DNA from: Erinaceus europaeus
Lineage: Eukaryota > Chordata > Mammalia > Eulipotyphla > Erinaceidae
Direction: 5' to 3'
NCBI RefSeq assembly: GCF_950295315.1
Contig: NC_080176.1
Span: 34,561,006 to 34,625,005, forward strand
Length of the DNA: 64,000 nucleotides
The notes beneath the pieces were generated by a model, which saw only the letters and a list, made by a program, of their open reading frames with translations, ran no database searches and had not been told where the DNA came from. Of the stretch, positions 40,950-53,364 are shown piece after piece (within the stretch, counting starts at the first letter, position 1; each line of letters begins with the position of its first letter). Made by a program: the position numbers and the translations under genes.

Positions 40950-41205
40950 GGGAGTCGGGCAGCAGCGCCGGTGGTGCAAAGCTCAAGGACCAGCGTAAGG
41001 ATCCCAGTTCGAGCCCAGGCTTCCCCACCTGCAAGGGAGTTGCTTCACAGGCAGTGAAGTAGGTCTGCAGATCTGTCTTTCTCTCCCCCTCCTCTATTTC
41101 TCTCTGTCCTATCCAACAACAACGACAACAATAATAACTATAACAATAAAACAACAAGGGCAACAAAAGGGAAAATAAATAAATAAATAAATATTAAAAA
41201 ATTTA
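40950..41205 (+). mobile_element. S1 SINE, sense
   Basis: 'gggagtcgggcagcagcgc' head lacking part of the A-box region, then a complete body and tail. Confidence 0.9.
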
Positions 41206-41386
41206 CTAGATAGTGAGTTGAAAATTAAAGGAAAGAAAAAGGATGAGATACATTTTGCTAAGGTGAAGTAATGAGTTTTAACTACTGGAAAAAACACTGA
41301 AGTGATAACATTCTTTATTTGTTGTCTTATACACTATCAAAATTAAACAAAAGTACATAATCATCAATTTAATAAATATCAGTGCT

Positions 41387-41585
41387 AGGGGCTGGTCGGT
41401 AGCATAACTGGAAAAGCACACGTTACCCAACATGTGCAAGGACCTGGGTTTGAACTCCCAGTCCCTACCTGTAGGGGGAAACTTGACAAATGATGAAGAA
41501 GTGTCTCTGTCTCTTTTCCCACTCCCCCTTTTATCTCAGTTTATTTTTGTCTGTATCCAACAAGTAAATAAATAAAATATTAAAA
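41387..41585 (+). mobile_element. S2 SINE, sense
   Basis: 'aggggctggtcggtagcataac ... gacctgggtttgaactcccag' with 'caagtaaataaataaaata' tail. Confidence 0.85.
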
Positions 41586-41589
41586 ATAT

Positions 41590-42410
41590 CTTTTGAGTTT
41601 TTAATATGAAAATAGAATTTAATGACTTACATTTTGAATTCAGCATGTTGAATGGGGAAAATGATACTATATATGTAATTGTTTTTTAGATAGTGTCAAA
41701 GAAATGAGAAAAAAATGCTGATGGTGTGACTAGTTTAAGAGGTCAGGCTTGTTTTCAGACCCATCTGGATTTGAATTTGAATTTGTACCTGTGTAATGTA
41801 TGATTTTGTTTCATTATTATCTCGAGTATGGAACATGGTTTAGACCAGCTGGCAGGACACAAAGGCCTCACCCTTATTAGGAATATTAATTACAGTTGAG
41901 ACAGTTTCTGAACCAATTAGTTGTTTGATGGCTAAAAGAGAGTAATACGCATACTTTTTTTTTTTTAATTCGGAGGTCAGTGGCTTATAGTATAGTTGTT
42001 GGCTCATGGGTTCAATTTCTCATCTTCCCAAGGTAGGTGTCTGCAGACACTCCCACCCCAGATCAGGGTCACCGTCACATACCAGAACCTGACAGCTGAC
42101 CTTTGCTAACTATTACAGTGCCTTTTGCCTTTGATTATGGTGAAAGTTGAATGAACCCATTAAGTCAAAAATAATGATTTCTTGGTTGATAGGATGACAT
42201 CGACAGTTATACCATAATAAGTAATTTCATTTATATACTAGTTAATCACAGTACATTTTTTAGTGTTTTGTGAGATATTTTAATTATGAGAAATTTTTTG
42301 GAGGCTTAACGAGGCACATCCTGGTTTTCTAGGCATGTTTTATTACTTAAATAAGTCAAACTGATCACATAATACTTATATCCAAGTAGAGAAGTTGATT
42401 TTATTATTAT
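41590..42410. other. intron 1, unassigned
   Basis: Possibly an S4-type scrap at 41980-42080. No exon or other feature recognised. Confidence 0.4.
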
Positions 42411-42414
42411 TATT

Positions 42415-42700
42415 ATTATTTGCCTCTAGGGTTATGGGTGGGCCTCTGTGACTGCACTAGAATCCACTGCTCCCCATTTTTTTCCATTGTTGTTATTGTT
42501 TTTGTGGTTGCTGCTGTTGGATAGGACAGAGAGAAATTGAGAGAGGAGGTGGTGACAGATGGGGAGAGAAAGATAGACATCTGCAGACCTGCTTCACCAC
42601 TTGTGCAGGGGGGGGGCTGAAACGGACATCCTTGTGCAGGTCCTTGCGCTTTGCTTTCTGTGCACTTAACCTGCTGTGCTACTGCTGGCCCCCCCATTAT
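42415..42700 (-). mobile_element. S1 SINE (long form), antisense
   Basis: 'ttgcctctagggttatgggtgggc' module, 'gcagacctgcttcaccacttg' body, 'cctgctgtgctactgctggcccc' head. Confidence 0.85.
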
Positions 42701-42933
42701 TATTATTTTTAATGTGGCATTGGAGCTAAAGCCAAGACCCCACTGGAAGTCTTTGAGACCCAGTTTTCTAGCCTTTATTTTTTGAGAGAGAGGAACCTCA
42801 TAGGACCCATCCATGACTCTCAAGTGCTGTCATGATGCTCTGAAGTTGTTTCAAGGCTCAAACCCAGGGATTTATATGTAATCTCTATAGGTTGTTATTT
42901 CCTGCCCCTACCTCCCAAATTATTAATAAAAAA

Positions 42934-43077
42934 TATCCTTGTAGAGGACCTAGTGGGGGGTGTATTGTTATTTGGAAACTGAGAAATGTTATGTATGTAC
43001 AAACTATTGTATTCACTGTCAAATATAAAACATTATTCCCCCAATAAAGGAAAAAAAATTTAAAAAGTATCCTTGTA
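42934..43077 (+). mobile_element. short L1 3' end, sense
   Basis: 'tactgtcaaatataaaacattattcccccaataaagg' is the sense form of the L1 3' end at 2205-2260. 'tatccttgta' at 42934-42943 and 43068-43077 is the target duplication. Confidence 0.88.
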
Positions 43078-43084
43078 TTCATCT

Positions 43085-43232
43085 AGAAATAAAGGGCGGG
43101 GGAGATAGCATAATGGTTATGCAAACAGACTCTCTTGCCTGAAGCTCCAAAGTCCCAGGTTCAGTCCCCTACACCACCATAAGCCAGAGCTGAGCAGTGC
43201 TCTGGTGTTTAAAAAAAAAAAAAAAAGAGAAA
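43085..43232 (+). mobile_element. S4 SINE, sense
   Basis: 'gggggagatagcataatggtta ... gtcccaggttcagtcccctacaccac ... gctgagcagtgctctggt' with A run. Confidence 0.93.
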
Positions 43233-43417
43233 TAAAGTAATACCAATATATTTACGATATATTTTACAATTCTAATTTCATTTTCTGCCTTTCTCCTAAG
43301 TAAACTATTTAGAAATTAATTTCATTCTCTTTAGTTTGGTTATATTTGTTGTATTTTTATGTATTTGAAAACAATATGTAGTATTTATTTGTAAAATTTT
43401 ATTTTTTAGTTTTATTT

Positions 43418-43512
43418 ATTTATTACCAGAGCACTGCTCAGCTTTGGCTTATAGTGGTGCTGGGGATTCACCCTGGCACCTGGGAGCCTGTTTTCATAAC
43501 CATTATGTTACC
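43418..43512 (-). mobile_element. S4 SINE, antisense
   Basis: 'accagagcactgctcagctttgg', 'ttttcataaccattatgttacc'. Confidence 0.85.
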
Positions 43513-43514
43513 CT

Positions 43515-44078
43515 CCCATTTGTAACATTTTATAATCTTGTATAAGTAACAAAATTCAGTGCTATAGTTGAAGGATTCATCCATGTTGAATTGTATTACT
43601 TTTGAACATTTATTTAAGGTGGTCCATTATATATATAATATATATTTTCATTTTCTTGTTAGTGAAGTTATATTCTTTGTTTTTTCTTTTGATATTACAC
43701 AGTGATGTGATTTAGCTATTGTTCCATATGAAGTATTTTATAGAGTGAACTTCTGTAGTGAGAAATCCATTTTTCTCTTTTTCATTTTTCTTCCGTTGAC
43801 TTTCTCTAGAAGTCTAACATTATAGTTAATATCAGTGCTTTGTGAATTTATGTTGTTTTCACTGGCTCTCTTAAGAACTCCTGGTTATTGGTCTTGACTA
43901 TAAAGTAGTTTTCTCATAAAAATTTTCAACAAAAAGTTAAGCTGTGTAGATAGATTTTTTAAGTTACTGAAATTAGGAGAGATGCCATTTAAGTATGGAG
44001 TAGATGGTCATTTGAGTATTAGAATGAGTCAAAAGCTAGTGTCAGGTGTTGGGTTCATTTAATGGTAGCAAATGTCTT
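43515..44078. other. intron 1, unassigned
   Basis: AT-rich; nothing recognised. Confidence 0.45.
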
Positions 44079-44079
44079 T

Positions 44080-44422
44080 TTTTTTTTTCCTCCAGGGTTA
44101 TTGCTGGGCTCGGTGCCTGCACCATGAATCCACTGCTCCTGGAGGCCATTTCCCCCCCTTTTTGTTGCCCTAGTTGTTGCAGCTTCCTTGCGGTTATTAT
44201 TGCCATTGTTGACGTTGCTTTGTTGTTGGATAGGACAGAGAGAAATGGAGAGAGGAGGGGAAGACAGAGAGAGAGGGGGAGAGAAAGATAGACACCTGCA
44301 GACCTGCCTCACCGCCTCTGAAGCGACTCCCCTGCAGGTGGGGAGCGGGGGGCTCGAACCTACGCCGGTCCCTGCGCTTTGAGCCACGTGCGCTTAACCA
44401 CTGCGCCACCACCCGACCCCCA
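44080..44422 (-). mobile_element. S1 SINE (long form), antisense
   Basis: Begins 'cctccagggttattgctggg', with the full body and 'gcgccaccacccgaccccc' head. Confidence 0.92.
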
Positions 44423-44955
44423 GTAGCAGATATCTTTATAAGACTTAGCAAAGGGAAGGAACATTAACTCTATAGGGTAAATTATATTCTAGAGGAAGGA
44501 GAAAAATACTGATAGGTTTAGTTATGAAATGCAAATTCTAAAGAATAATTCTTGCCGGGGCTAAGGTTTAAATTGGGAGCAATTTTTTTCAGATGTGAAT
44601 TAATTGGAGTGAGAGGAAACAAAAATGCTAAGAGTAAGAGTAAGTAAGAGTAAGTAAGAGATCTGTGAAGTGTTGATTTTTTTAAATACCTATATCCTGT
44701 TTCATGTTTTATTTAATTATCAGTTTTTGTTTTAAAGTTAGCTGCACTCCTTTAAAACTTACAGTGCTCATTTTGGTAGTGAAATGGGCTCTCTGTTTAC
44801 TTTTTCCAATTCTCAGCATTAGTCTGTTTCACAGCTGTTCAGTAGTTTGGTTGGCATTTAAACTACGGGAATGAAGAAAGGAGTTGGGTGTGCTTTTGTG
44901 TTCTTTAATGGATTTCCTGGAGTATTCTTTAAAACTGTGGATTATATAAAGGCTT
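44423..44955. other. intron 1, unassigned
   Basis: Contains a short tandem 'taagagtaag' repeat near 44632-44660. No exon seen. Confidence 0.45.
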
Positions 44956-44959
44956 TCTT

Positions 44960-45222
44960 TTAAAAACTTATTTATTTTCCCCTTTGTTGACCTTAGTTGC
45001 CTTTTATTATTGTTGTAGTTATTATTGTTGTTATTGCTGTTGTCATTGTTAGATAAGACAGAGAGAAATGGAGAGAGGAGGAGAAGACAGTGGGAGAGAA
45101 AGACACCTGCGGACCTTCACCACCTGTGGACTTTCACCACCTGTGAAGCCACTCCCCTGCAGGTTGGGGGCCCCTTGAACCGGAATACATGTGCTTTTGC
45201 CCTACCGCCCCACTCTTTTTTT
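44960..45222 (-). mobile_element. S1 SINE, antisense, rearranged
   Basis: Body has a local duplication ('cttcaccacctgtg' twice, about 45115-45145) and a shortened head. Confidence 0.85.
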
Positions 45223-45339
45223 TTTTTTTTTTACTTTTTAACACTAGTAATCACTATTCACTTTATAAGGTTCTTTTAAAAGACAAACCTGCAAATGTGA
45301 AGATATGAAAAATATGAAGATAGATGAAAACCAAGTTTT

Positions 45340-45510
45340 CTTCTTCCTCTCTGCCTCCCCCTTTTCATCCTTTCTCTTCTTTTGTCTCTTCTTTGCTTTT
45401 CTCTGTCTTTTCTCCCCTCCTTCCTTCTTTCCTTCCTTCCTTCCTTCCTTCCTTCCTTCCTTTCCTTCTCTCTTTCTTTCTTTTCCTTTCTTTCTTTTTC
45501 TTTCTTCTTT
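45340..45510. repeat. pyrimidine microsatellite, (TTCC)n/(TTTC)n
   Basis: About 170 bases almost entirely C/T on the + strand, with a perfect (ttcc)n core at about 45420-45462. Open frames over it are low-complexity artefacts. Confidence 0.95.
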
Positions 45511-45735
45511 TACCAGAGCATTGCTCACTACTGGTTTTTTGGTGGTGTGGGGAGAGTGAAATTGGGACTTTGGGATCTCAGGTATGAAGTCTTTTTTTTT
45601 TTTTTTTTTTTTTAAACAGAAAGCACTGTTCAGCTCTGGTTTATGGTGGTATGGGGGGATTGAACCTGGGACTCAGGAGCCTCAGGCATGGAGAATCTCT
45701 TTGCATAACCATTATGCTATCTACCCACCCATGGT
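45511..45735 (-). mobile_element. two S4 SINE pieces, antisense
   Basis: 'accagagcattgctcactactgg' (45512) and, after a T run, 'aagcactgttcagctctggttt ... cataaccattatgctatctacc' (45620-45727). Confidence 0.85.
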
Positions 45736-45739
45736 ATGA

Positions 45740-46020
45740 ATTTTTTTTAAAAATGTTTATCTGTTTTCTCTTTTGTTGCCCTTGTTTTATTGTTGTAGTT
45801 ATTATTACTGTTGTTGTTATTGATGTCATTGTTGTTGGATAGGACAGAGAAAAATGGAAAGAAGAGGGGGAGAGAAAGACAGACACCTGCAGACCTGCTT
45901 CACTGCTTGTGGAGCGACTCCCCTGCATGTGGGGAGCCAGGGGCTGAACCGGGATCCTTGTGCTGTCCTTGGGCTTCATGCCATGTGCGCTTAACCCGCT
46001 GTGGGACCATCCTTCCCCCA
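45740..46020 (-). mobile_element. S1 SINE, antisense
   Basis: Complete antisense copy with 'ccctgcatgtggggagccagg' body. Confidence 0.88.
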
Positions 46021-46024
46021 CTTA

Positions 46025-46320
46025 TTTATTTATTTATTTATTGTCCAGGGTTGTCCCTGGTTCTTGGTGTTACCACTATGAATCCACTGCTCCTAGCGGC
46101 CATTTTAACTTTTCCATTTTATTGGATAGGATAGAGAGAAATTGAGAGGGGAGCGGAAGATAGAGAGGGAGAGAAGACTCCTGCAGATCTGCTTCACTGT
46201 TTATGAAGCCCCCCCCCCCACAGTGGGGTTCAAACCAGGATCCTTGTGTGGATCTTTGCAGGTTCTTTGCTAATTAGTACTATGTGTGCTTAACTGGGTG
46301 TGTCATTGCCTGGCCCCTTT
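46025..46320 (-). mobile_element. S1-type SINE (long form), antisense
   Basis: 'gtccagggttgtccctggttc' and 'gaatccactgctcctagcggcc' module, then a degraded body with a C run. Confidence 0.75.
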
Positions 46321-46324
46321 GGCC

Positions 46325-46925
46325 CCCCTTTTATTAGTGATTTAATATTGATTTTACACAATGGTAAGATAATAGGGGTTTAATTCCATACAGTTCTCAC
46401 CATAAGAGTTCTGTGTTCCATCTCCTTCATTGGAAATTGCAATACTTGTAAGGTCACTTATATGGGATGATTCTATAACTGTATCTGTGTGTGTGTGTGT
46501 GATTTTTCCTATTTCTTTTTCAATGGTCCTACCTTCAGGTCCTTTCCAATTCACCCCTACACTTAGTACTACTTCTCAGTGACTGCCTTTCTTTCTTTCT
46601 TTTTTTCTTTCTTTCTTTCTTTTCTTTTTTCTTTCTTTTTTTCTGTCTCAGATCTGTGAAACTGTACCTGGCTTTTTCTGGTGTTTTCCAGATTTACTTC
46701 CTTTTAGTGATGATATAAAAACAAGATCCTGGTGACAAATGCTTTGGGTTATGGTGGAATGGGGGTACAAAACCCTCTGGATTACTACCCCAATCATTTA
46801 CTCCTCTTGTAGTATGGACCAAATTCTTTTTGGGGTGCAGGAGGTGGGAGTTCTGATTTGTTTCTCCACTGGACATGGGGTTAAAGGTTGATTCATAACC
46901 TCAGCCTGTTTCTATCTTTCCCTAG
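46325..46925 (-). mobile_element. older A-tailed LINE 3' end (LAR-like), antisense
   Basis: 'cttttattagtgatttaatattg ... aatagggg tttaattccatacag' resembles the start at 49030-49110; later 'ccttcccctagtg'-type sequence follows. Holds (GT)n at 46486-46501 and a (CTTT)n tract at 46582-46640. Confidence 0.6.
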
Positions 46926-47280
46926 TGTTTTTTTTTTTTTAATTTATATTTTAAAAAACTGTTTAGTACTGTTTACGTACATTTTTGGTAACTTTTGAGT
47001 TGTACAGCTATAAACCTCTGTTTTTTCATTTAAGTGCACATTCCATTTAGGCTTGCATATACTTTCTTTTGGAACTATTGCATATAATTAGCAGCAAGGT
47101 AGAGATAGTCTACTGTTCTGTAGGACTTACCTTGCACGGCAGTTGAATCTTTTTTTTTTTTTTTTTTTTTAGTGAAATAAATAAAAGTAATTGATGATAG
47201 GAACAACTGTTAGGAAAACATAGCTTTGGGAAAAATATGTGATAAAATGGTCATGAGAGATCATGGAGAATGTTGGTGAT
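46926..47280. other. intron 1, unassigned
   Basis: AT-rich with a T run near 47150; nothing recognised. Confidence 0.45.
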
Positions 47281-47284
47281 TTAT

Positions 47285-47875
47285 TTATTTATTTTTGCCT
47301 GCAGAGTTATCTATCGCTGGGGCTCAGTGTTGGCACTGAATCCACTGCTCCTGGTGGCCATTTTTCATTTTTTTAAAATAATTTTAAAAGATATTTATTT
47401 ATTTTGGCTTTTGTTGCCCTTGTTTTTTATTGTTGTTGTAGTTATTGTTATAACAACAATTGATGATGTTGTTAGATAGGACAGAGAGAAATGGATAGAG
47501 GAGGGGAAGACACGGGGAGAGAAAGACACCTGCAGACCTGCTTCACTACCTGTGAAGTGACTCCCCTGCAGGTGGGGAGCCGGGGCTTGAACAGGGATCA
47601 TTATGCTGGTCCTTGAGCTTTGGGCCACCTGTGCTTAACCTGTTTCGCTACTGCCTGACTCCTGCCATTTTTCATTTTTATTGGGTAGGATGGATAGAAA
47701 TTGAGAAAGAAGGGGGAGTTAGGGAGAGAGACAGAGAGACACCTGCAAACCTACTTCACCACTTGTGAAGCTTCCTCCCTGCAGGTGGGGACCAGGGGCT
47801 CAAACCTGGGTCCTTGTGCGGGTCCTTGCATTTAGTCCTATGTGCACTTAACCTGATGTGCCACCGCCTGGCCCC
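47285..47875 (-). mobile_element. S1-type SINE (long form), antisense, split by a second S1
   Basis: Module at 47290-47365 ('ggtggccatttttcattttt') repeats at 47662 after the inner SINE; body and head follow to 'ccaccgcctggcccc'. Confidence 0.88.
47392..47663 (-). mobile_element. inner S1 SINE, antisense
   Basis: Complete antisense copy ending 'gctactgcctgactcc'. 'gccatttttcattttt' lies on both sides as target duplication. Confidence 0.9.
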
Positions 47876-47879
47876 CAAG

Positions 47880-48602
47880 TTGGTGATTAATTTGATGGGG
47901 ATAAACTACACATGAAGAATTGAGTGTTCTCTGTGTGCAGTCTCTGAGAAAATGAGAACTCGATCAAGTTCTTTATTTCCACAACAATCAGGTACTGAAT
48001 CTTCCTGAAATGGGTGATGATTCACTTCACTGAATTATTTAAATTGGTGACATTTTCTATATTTGCATTTTACTTTAAAGCCTTTCAAAGTATGTTTACA
48101 TCTTTACACAGTGTTTTTTTTTTTTTTGGTCATAGTCTGCTTGGATTAACTGATATAAACACTAGGAATTTACTTCTCATAGTTGTGTAGACAGGAAAGT
48201 CCAGTATCAAGGTGCTGCCCAATTTGGTTCCTTAATAAGAGCAGCCACTACTTGGTCTATCTTCTTATGACAGAGAAGGAGAAAGAATGAGACAGTTATA
48301 AATGCCATTGTGTCCCCCCTGCTCCATTACTTCATCTCAACATAATCACCTCCTAGAGGCCTCATTTTCGGATACCATCAAGGTTGTAGTTAGGACTTCA
48401 ACAAGTGAATTTGAGTGGATGGAACACATTTAGTTCTTTTGAAATGAACTACTTTATCAATGTATAGGTGAAAAAATTGGTTGTAGAGTAGTTTAAATTT
48501 GTTCTAAATATTACCTAGGTAATAAATTATAGAGCTAGCAGCTTAAATCACGTTCTTGTTTTTACTATTTAATGTAGCAGTTGCTTTTAAAAAAGGTTTA
48601 TT
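47880..48602. other. intron 1, unassigned
   Basis: No exon, splice-site pair with coding content, or named repeat seen. Confidence 0.45.
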
Positions 48603-48604
48603 TT

Positions 48605-48828
48605 AGGGCCAGGTAGTGGCACACCTGGTTGAGCACGCGTTATAGTGCACAAGGACCTGGGTTCAAGCCCCTGGTCCCCACCTGTAGGGGGAAAGCTTCG
48701 AGAGTGGTGAAGCAGGGCTGCAGGTGCTTCTCTGTCTCCCTCTCCATTTCTCCTTCCCTCTCCATTTCTCCTTCCCTCTCGATTTCTGACTGTCTCTATC
48801 CAATAAATAAAGATAATACAAAAAAAGA
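48605..48828 (+). mobile_element. S2 SINE, sense
   Basis: 'ggccaggtagtggcacacctggttgag ... ggttcaagcccctggtcccc'; the 'tctccttccctctccattt' block is duplicated in the pyrimidine tract. Confidence 0.92.
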
Positions 48829-48837
48829 TTTATTTTA

Positions 48838-48990
48838 TTTTTAAGATTTTATTTATTTATTAACAGAAAGATGGGAGGAGAGAAAGGGAACCAGACATCA
48901 CTCTGGTACATGTGCTGCTGGGGATTGAACTCTGGACCTCATGCTTGAGAGTACAGTGCTTTATCCACTGTGCCATTTTCCCGACCACAG
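48838..48990 (-). mobile_element. S3 SINE, antisense
   Basis: 'ggacctcatgcttgagagtac' and 'ctttatccactgtgccattt'. Confidence 0.88.
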
Positions 48991-49016
48991 GTTTACTTCA
49001 TTTAAACAAACTTCTT

Positions 49017-49132
49017 TTTTTTTTTAATTTATTGATTTAATAATGATTGACCAGGCCATAGGATAAGAGGGGTACAATTCCATATAGTTCCCACCACCAG
49101 AGTTCCATATCCTATCCCCTCCAATGGAGGCA
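49017..49132 (-). mobile_element. LAR-type A-tailed repeat start, antisense
   Basis: 'taggataagaggggtacaattcc' as at 30950 and 34850; cut by the next SINE. Confidence 0.75.
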
Positions 49133-49135
49133 TGG

Positions 49136-49465
49136 GAGTCGGGTGGTAGCGCACGGGTTAAGTGCGCGGCGTGTTGCAAAGTGAAAGGACTGGAGTAATG
49201 GAGTAAGGATCCTGGTTTGAGTCCCCGGCTCCCCACCTGCAGGGGAGTCTTCACAGGTGGTGAAGCAGGACTGCAGGTGTCTATCTTTCTCTCCCCCCTC
49301 TGTCTTCCCCTCCTTTCTCCATTTCTCTCTGACCTATCCAATAATGACAACATCAATAACAACAACAACAATAACTATAACAACAATGAAAACAAGGGTA
49401 AGAAAAGGGAAAATAAATAAATATAAAAATTAAAGAATAAATAAAAAATAAATTTATAAAAAAAG
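49136..49465 (+). mobile_element. S1 SINE, sense
   Basis: 'gggagtcgggtggtagcgc' head, full body and long A/T tail. Its tail abuts a 3'-truncated L1. Confidence 0.92.
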
Positions 49466-52400
49466 GAGGGTTCCTTTGACCTCACACCCTCTCCAGCATT
49501 TGCTGCTGTTACCTTTTCTGATGTATGACATTCTCACAGGAGTGAAGTGGTATCTCATTGTTGTCTTGATTTGCATTTCTCTGACAATCAGAGACTTGGA
49601 GCATTTTTTCATGTGTTTCTCGGCCTTTTGGATCTCTTCTGTGGTGAATATTCTGTCCATGTCTTCCCCCCATTTTTGGATGGGGTTATTTGTTGTCTTG
49701 TTGTTGAGTTTGGCAAGCTCTTTATATATGTTGGTTATTAAACTCTTATCTGATGTATGGCATGTAAAGATCTCCCATTCTGTGAGGGGTCTCTTGGTTT
49801 GGGTAGTGGTTTCTTTTGCTGTGAAGAAGCTTTTTAATTTGATGTAGTCCCATAGGTTTATACTTGCCTTAGTCTTCTTTGTAATTGGATTCGTTTCATT
49901 GAAGATGTCTTTAAAATTTATGTGGAAAAGAGTTCTGCAGTATTTTCTTCTAAGTATCTGATAGTTTGTGGTATTTTATGATATCCACACTTTCATTTAC
50001 TATCTGATTTATTTGGGTCTTCTCCCTTTTTTGTTTTGTGAGTCTGGCTAACGGTTTGTCAATTTTGTTCACTCTTTCGAAGAACCAACATTTACTTTTG
50101 TTGATCTTTTGTATGGTTTTCTTATTCTCATTTTTATTTATTTTTGCCTTTACTTTAGTGATTTCTGTCCTTCTGGTTGCTTTAGGGTTCCTTTGTTGTT
50201 GTTCTTCTAGGTCTTTAAGATGTGCAATCAGGCTGTTTATTTGTGCTTTTTCTTGTTTCCTAATGTATGCTTGTATAGCTATGAACTTCCCTCTCAGTAC
50301 TACCTTAGCTGTGTCCCAAATATTTTGATAGCTTGTGTCTTCATTTTCATTGAAGTCTCGAAACATTTTGATTTCTTCCTTTATTTCTTCTTTGACCAAG
50401 AGGTTGTTAAGAAGTGTACTGTTGAGCTTCCACATTTTGGGACTGTTACTAATCTTTTGTTGATTGTTAAGTGTTAGTTTAATTCCACTGTGGTCTGAGA
50501 AGATGCTTGGGATAATTTCAATGCTCTTGAATTGGCTGATGCTGTCTTTGTGGCATAATATATGGTCTATCTTTGAGAATGACCCATGTGGATTTGAGTA
50601 AAATGTGTATTCCAGTTTCTTGGGATGAATGACTCTGAAAATGTCCAATAGTTCTATTTTATCTATGTCTTCATTTAGCTCCCTTATGTCTTTATTGATT
50701 TTCTGCCTGGATGATCTGTCAAATTGAGAGAGTGGGGTGTTGAAGTCCCCTACTATGATTGTGTTGCTGTTAATATATTGCTATAGCTCTTTCAGTAGAC
50801 ATTTGATGTATTTAGATGGCTTCTCATTGGGTGCATAGATGTTTATAATTGTTAAGTCCTCTTGATTGACTGATCCTCTGAGCATTAAGTAGTGTCCGTT
50901 CCTATCTTTTTTAATCTTAGAGAAAAGAAGAATAGCTGTGGAGAAGTCTGCTGGAGAATTTCAGCTATTATGGCCTGAAGAATGCTTTCTTCCTGTCCCT
51001 CTTTTTCTTCCTCTGCTAAGCCAATAATGCGTATATTGTTTCTTTTAAAGTTATCCCATAGGTCTCTGTTGTTGTTTTCAGCATCTCTTTTTTTTAAAAA
51101 AATATTTATTTATTCCCTTTTGTTGCCCTTGTTTTTTTTATTGTTGTAGTTATGGTTGATGTCATTGTTGTTGGGTAGGACAGAGAGAAATGGAGATAGG
51201 AGGGGAAGACAGATGGGGAGAGAAAGACAGACACCTGCAGACCTGCTTCACCGCCTGTGAAGCGACTCCCCTGCAGGTGGGGAGCCGGGGGCTCGAACCG
51301 GGATCCTTACACCGGTCCTTGAGCTTTGCGCCACCTGCGCTTAGCCCACTGCGCTACAGCCTGACTCCCGTTTTCAGCATCTCTTAATCTCTTTTTGAGA
51401 CCTCTTACCTCTTAATTAGTTGTCTCTAATTCATCCTCGATCTTTCTGTCTTCAGCCTCATTGATTCTAGTCTCTCTGTCCTCTACTGTTTTCTGGAGTT
51501 CATCTATTTTGTTTCTCTGTTCTGATACTGTTTTAGCTTGTTCAGCTAGTTGTGTTCTTAGCTCAGCTATTTCAGCTTTCAGCTCTCTAATAACCTTGAG
51601 ATAGTATTTTCTTCCAGAGTCTCATTTGTTGTTCCTGTATTTCTGATTACAATTCTTTCAAACTCTTTACTAACTCCTGTGATTATTTCCTTAGCTAATG
51701 TTTGGATGTTGAACTCGTTATTTTGTGCTTCACTCTTTGGGGGGCTTTTAGCTGGATTGTTGTCCTGGTTAGTTTCTCCAATATTTTTTCTTGTTGGTTT
51801 ACCCGTTTTATATATTATATTATGAGTTCCCTCTCTTAGTACTTTTCAAATTACTGATCACTATTTCTTGGATTGACTTGTGTCTAAGTAAGGTAATTAA
51901 AGGGTTCACAGTGGTGGAAGTTAACAGTTGTTTCAATAGTATTTTAATCCCTGAGTTGGAGTTCAGTGATTTAAAAGCTTCTTTTTTTTTTTTTTCTTCT
52001 CTGTAGGCTATGGGAGCCTGAGGGTTTCTAAACTATAAGTAGGCTTCTTAGTTTAATCACTGACTCCTGACCAGATAAGGCAGGGTGTGGCAGAGATAAT
52101 CCAGTGGTTATGCAAAGAGACTTTCACAGCCCCATAGCTATGCCACCAAAGTATAGGTCTTCTCCTGAGTTTCCTGGTTAGATCTCTGTTCCCCGTTGTC
52201 CCTTCTTGCCGCTACTCCAGATTCTGAGGGCAGGGCAGTAGCAATGGAGACTCAGAGTTGCACTTGGTGATTCTCTGGGGAGTCCTCTCCTCCCTTCAGT
52301 TGTCCCCTTGTTGGTGGAACAGACTGGAGGTGGTGTCTCAACTGATAAACCTCCGGACTGTTACAACCCACTTAGTCTCTCCCTAGGCTCCTCTCTGTCA

Positions 52401-52512
52401 CCAGCCACGTGTGTGTTTGCACTCACCGGTGATTTGGTGGGTTCCTGTAGTCGTTCTAGTCCTGTCTTGTTGTGGTCCCAGGTGGTCTCCTTTTGTATTC
52501 CTAGTTGATCTG
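49466..52512 (-). mobile_element. L1 with two internal deletions, antisense
   Basis: ORF2 C-terminal part (49466-49970, [15 protein letters not shown]) is joined directly to the endonuclease/RT boundary (about 49975), removing most of RT. The endonuclease half follows ([20 protein letters not shown], about 50450-50650). A second deletion near 50920 joins ORF2 to ORF1. The 5' UTR runs about 51800-52512. Non-functional. Confidence 0.88.
51092..51370 (-). mobile_element. S1 SINE in the deleted L1, antisense, near-consensus
   Basis: 'gttttcagcatctctt' on both sides (about 51076 and 51370) is the target duplication. B box 'gctcgaaccgggatcc'. Confidence 0.93.
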
Positions 52513-52855
52513 GTAAAGTGAATGTATGTCTTTACATCCTTTCTCTAGCCACTTTTACTTTCTTCTTCATATTGTAACAAGAGTGCTGTTATTTGAAAGC
52601 TTCAGATAACCTATTTATAGTTCCAGTAAAGCAATTGATGTTTGATGTAATTTCTGGCCTTGCAGTCTAGCATTTTTGGTAGAAGACTGTGGAAGGATTG
52701 CACACAAAACACATTTGTTGGGTATCATGCTCTTTTGTAGCTCTGGGTGTCCCAGCTTTCTTCAGGGTTCCCCCCTTACTTTCTTTTCTTCATTCGTAAC
52801 TGTCTCAGTGTGGTCATATTATGTTTGGTTCTTTTTCTTTTTCTTTTCTTTCTTT
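52513..52855. other. intron 1, unassigned
   Basis: Nothing recognised. Confidence 0.45.
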
Positions 52856-52857
52856 TT

Positions 52858-53090
52858 TTTTTTTTGTAAGTATTTATTTATTCATGAGAAAGATAGGAGG
52901 AGAGAAAGAACCAAACATCACTCTGGTATGTTTGCTGCTGGGGATCAAACTTGGGACCTCATGGTTGAGAATTCAGTGCTTTATCCACTGCTCCTGGAGG
53001 CCATTTTTTCCCCCTTTTGTTGCCCTTGTTGTTTGTCATTGTTGTGTTTATTATTATTGTTGTTATTGCTGTCATTGTTGTCTCCTCTGG
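52858..53090 (-). mobile_element. S3 SINE joined to an S1 fragment, antisense
   Basis: S3 part to 'gctttatccactg' (52989), then the S1 long module 'ctcctggaggccattttttccc' and tail to about 53085. The join falls at the shared 'ccactg'. Confidence 0.8.
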
Positions 53091-53362
53091 AGCTAACACA
53101 GTCTCCCTTGGTGCTATCTACAGTGTCCCCATGTGGTTCTCGGGCTTGAAGTCTGGGCCTCTACCTACTGAATTTTCCCCGTCCCTTCCTAGGGTTTTAA
53201 ATCTGAATATAGGAAATAAATTTTATAGGATCTTTCCCCCTTGACAGGAATTGGACACAGAATATAGTTTTGGTAGAGCTTAGTATTACTGTTACTACTG
53301 TTATCATTAAGTTATATTTAGTGTCTTTCTACTTGATGCTTAGAATATTGTTATATTGTGTT
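53091..53362. other. intron 1, unassigned
   Basis: Nothing recognised. Confidence 0.4.
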
Positions 53363-53364
53363 GT

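Noticed and set aside
45305..45615. Overlapping open frames rich in S, F and P
   Set aside because: Translations of a (TTCC)n/(TTTC)n microsatellite.
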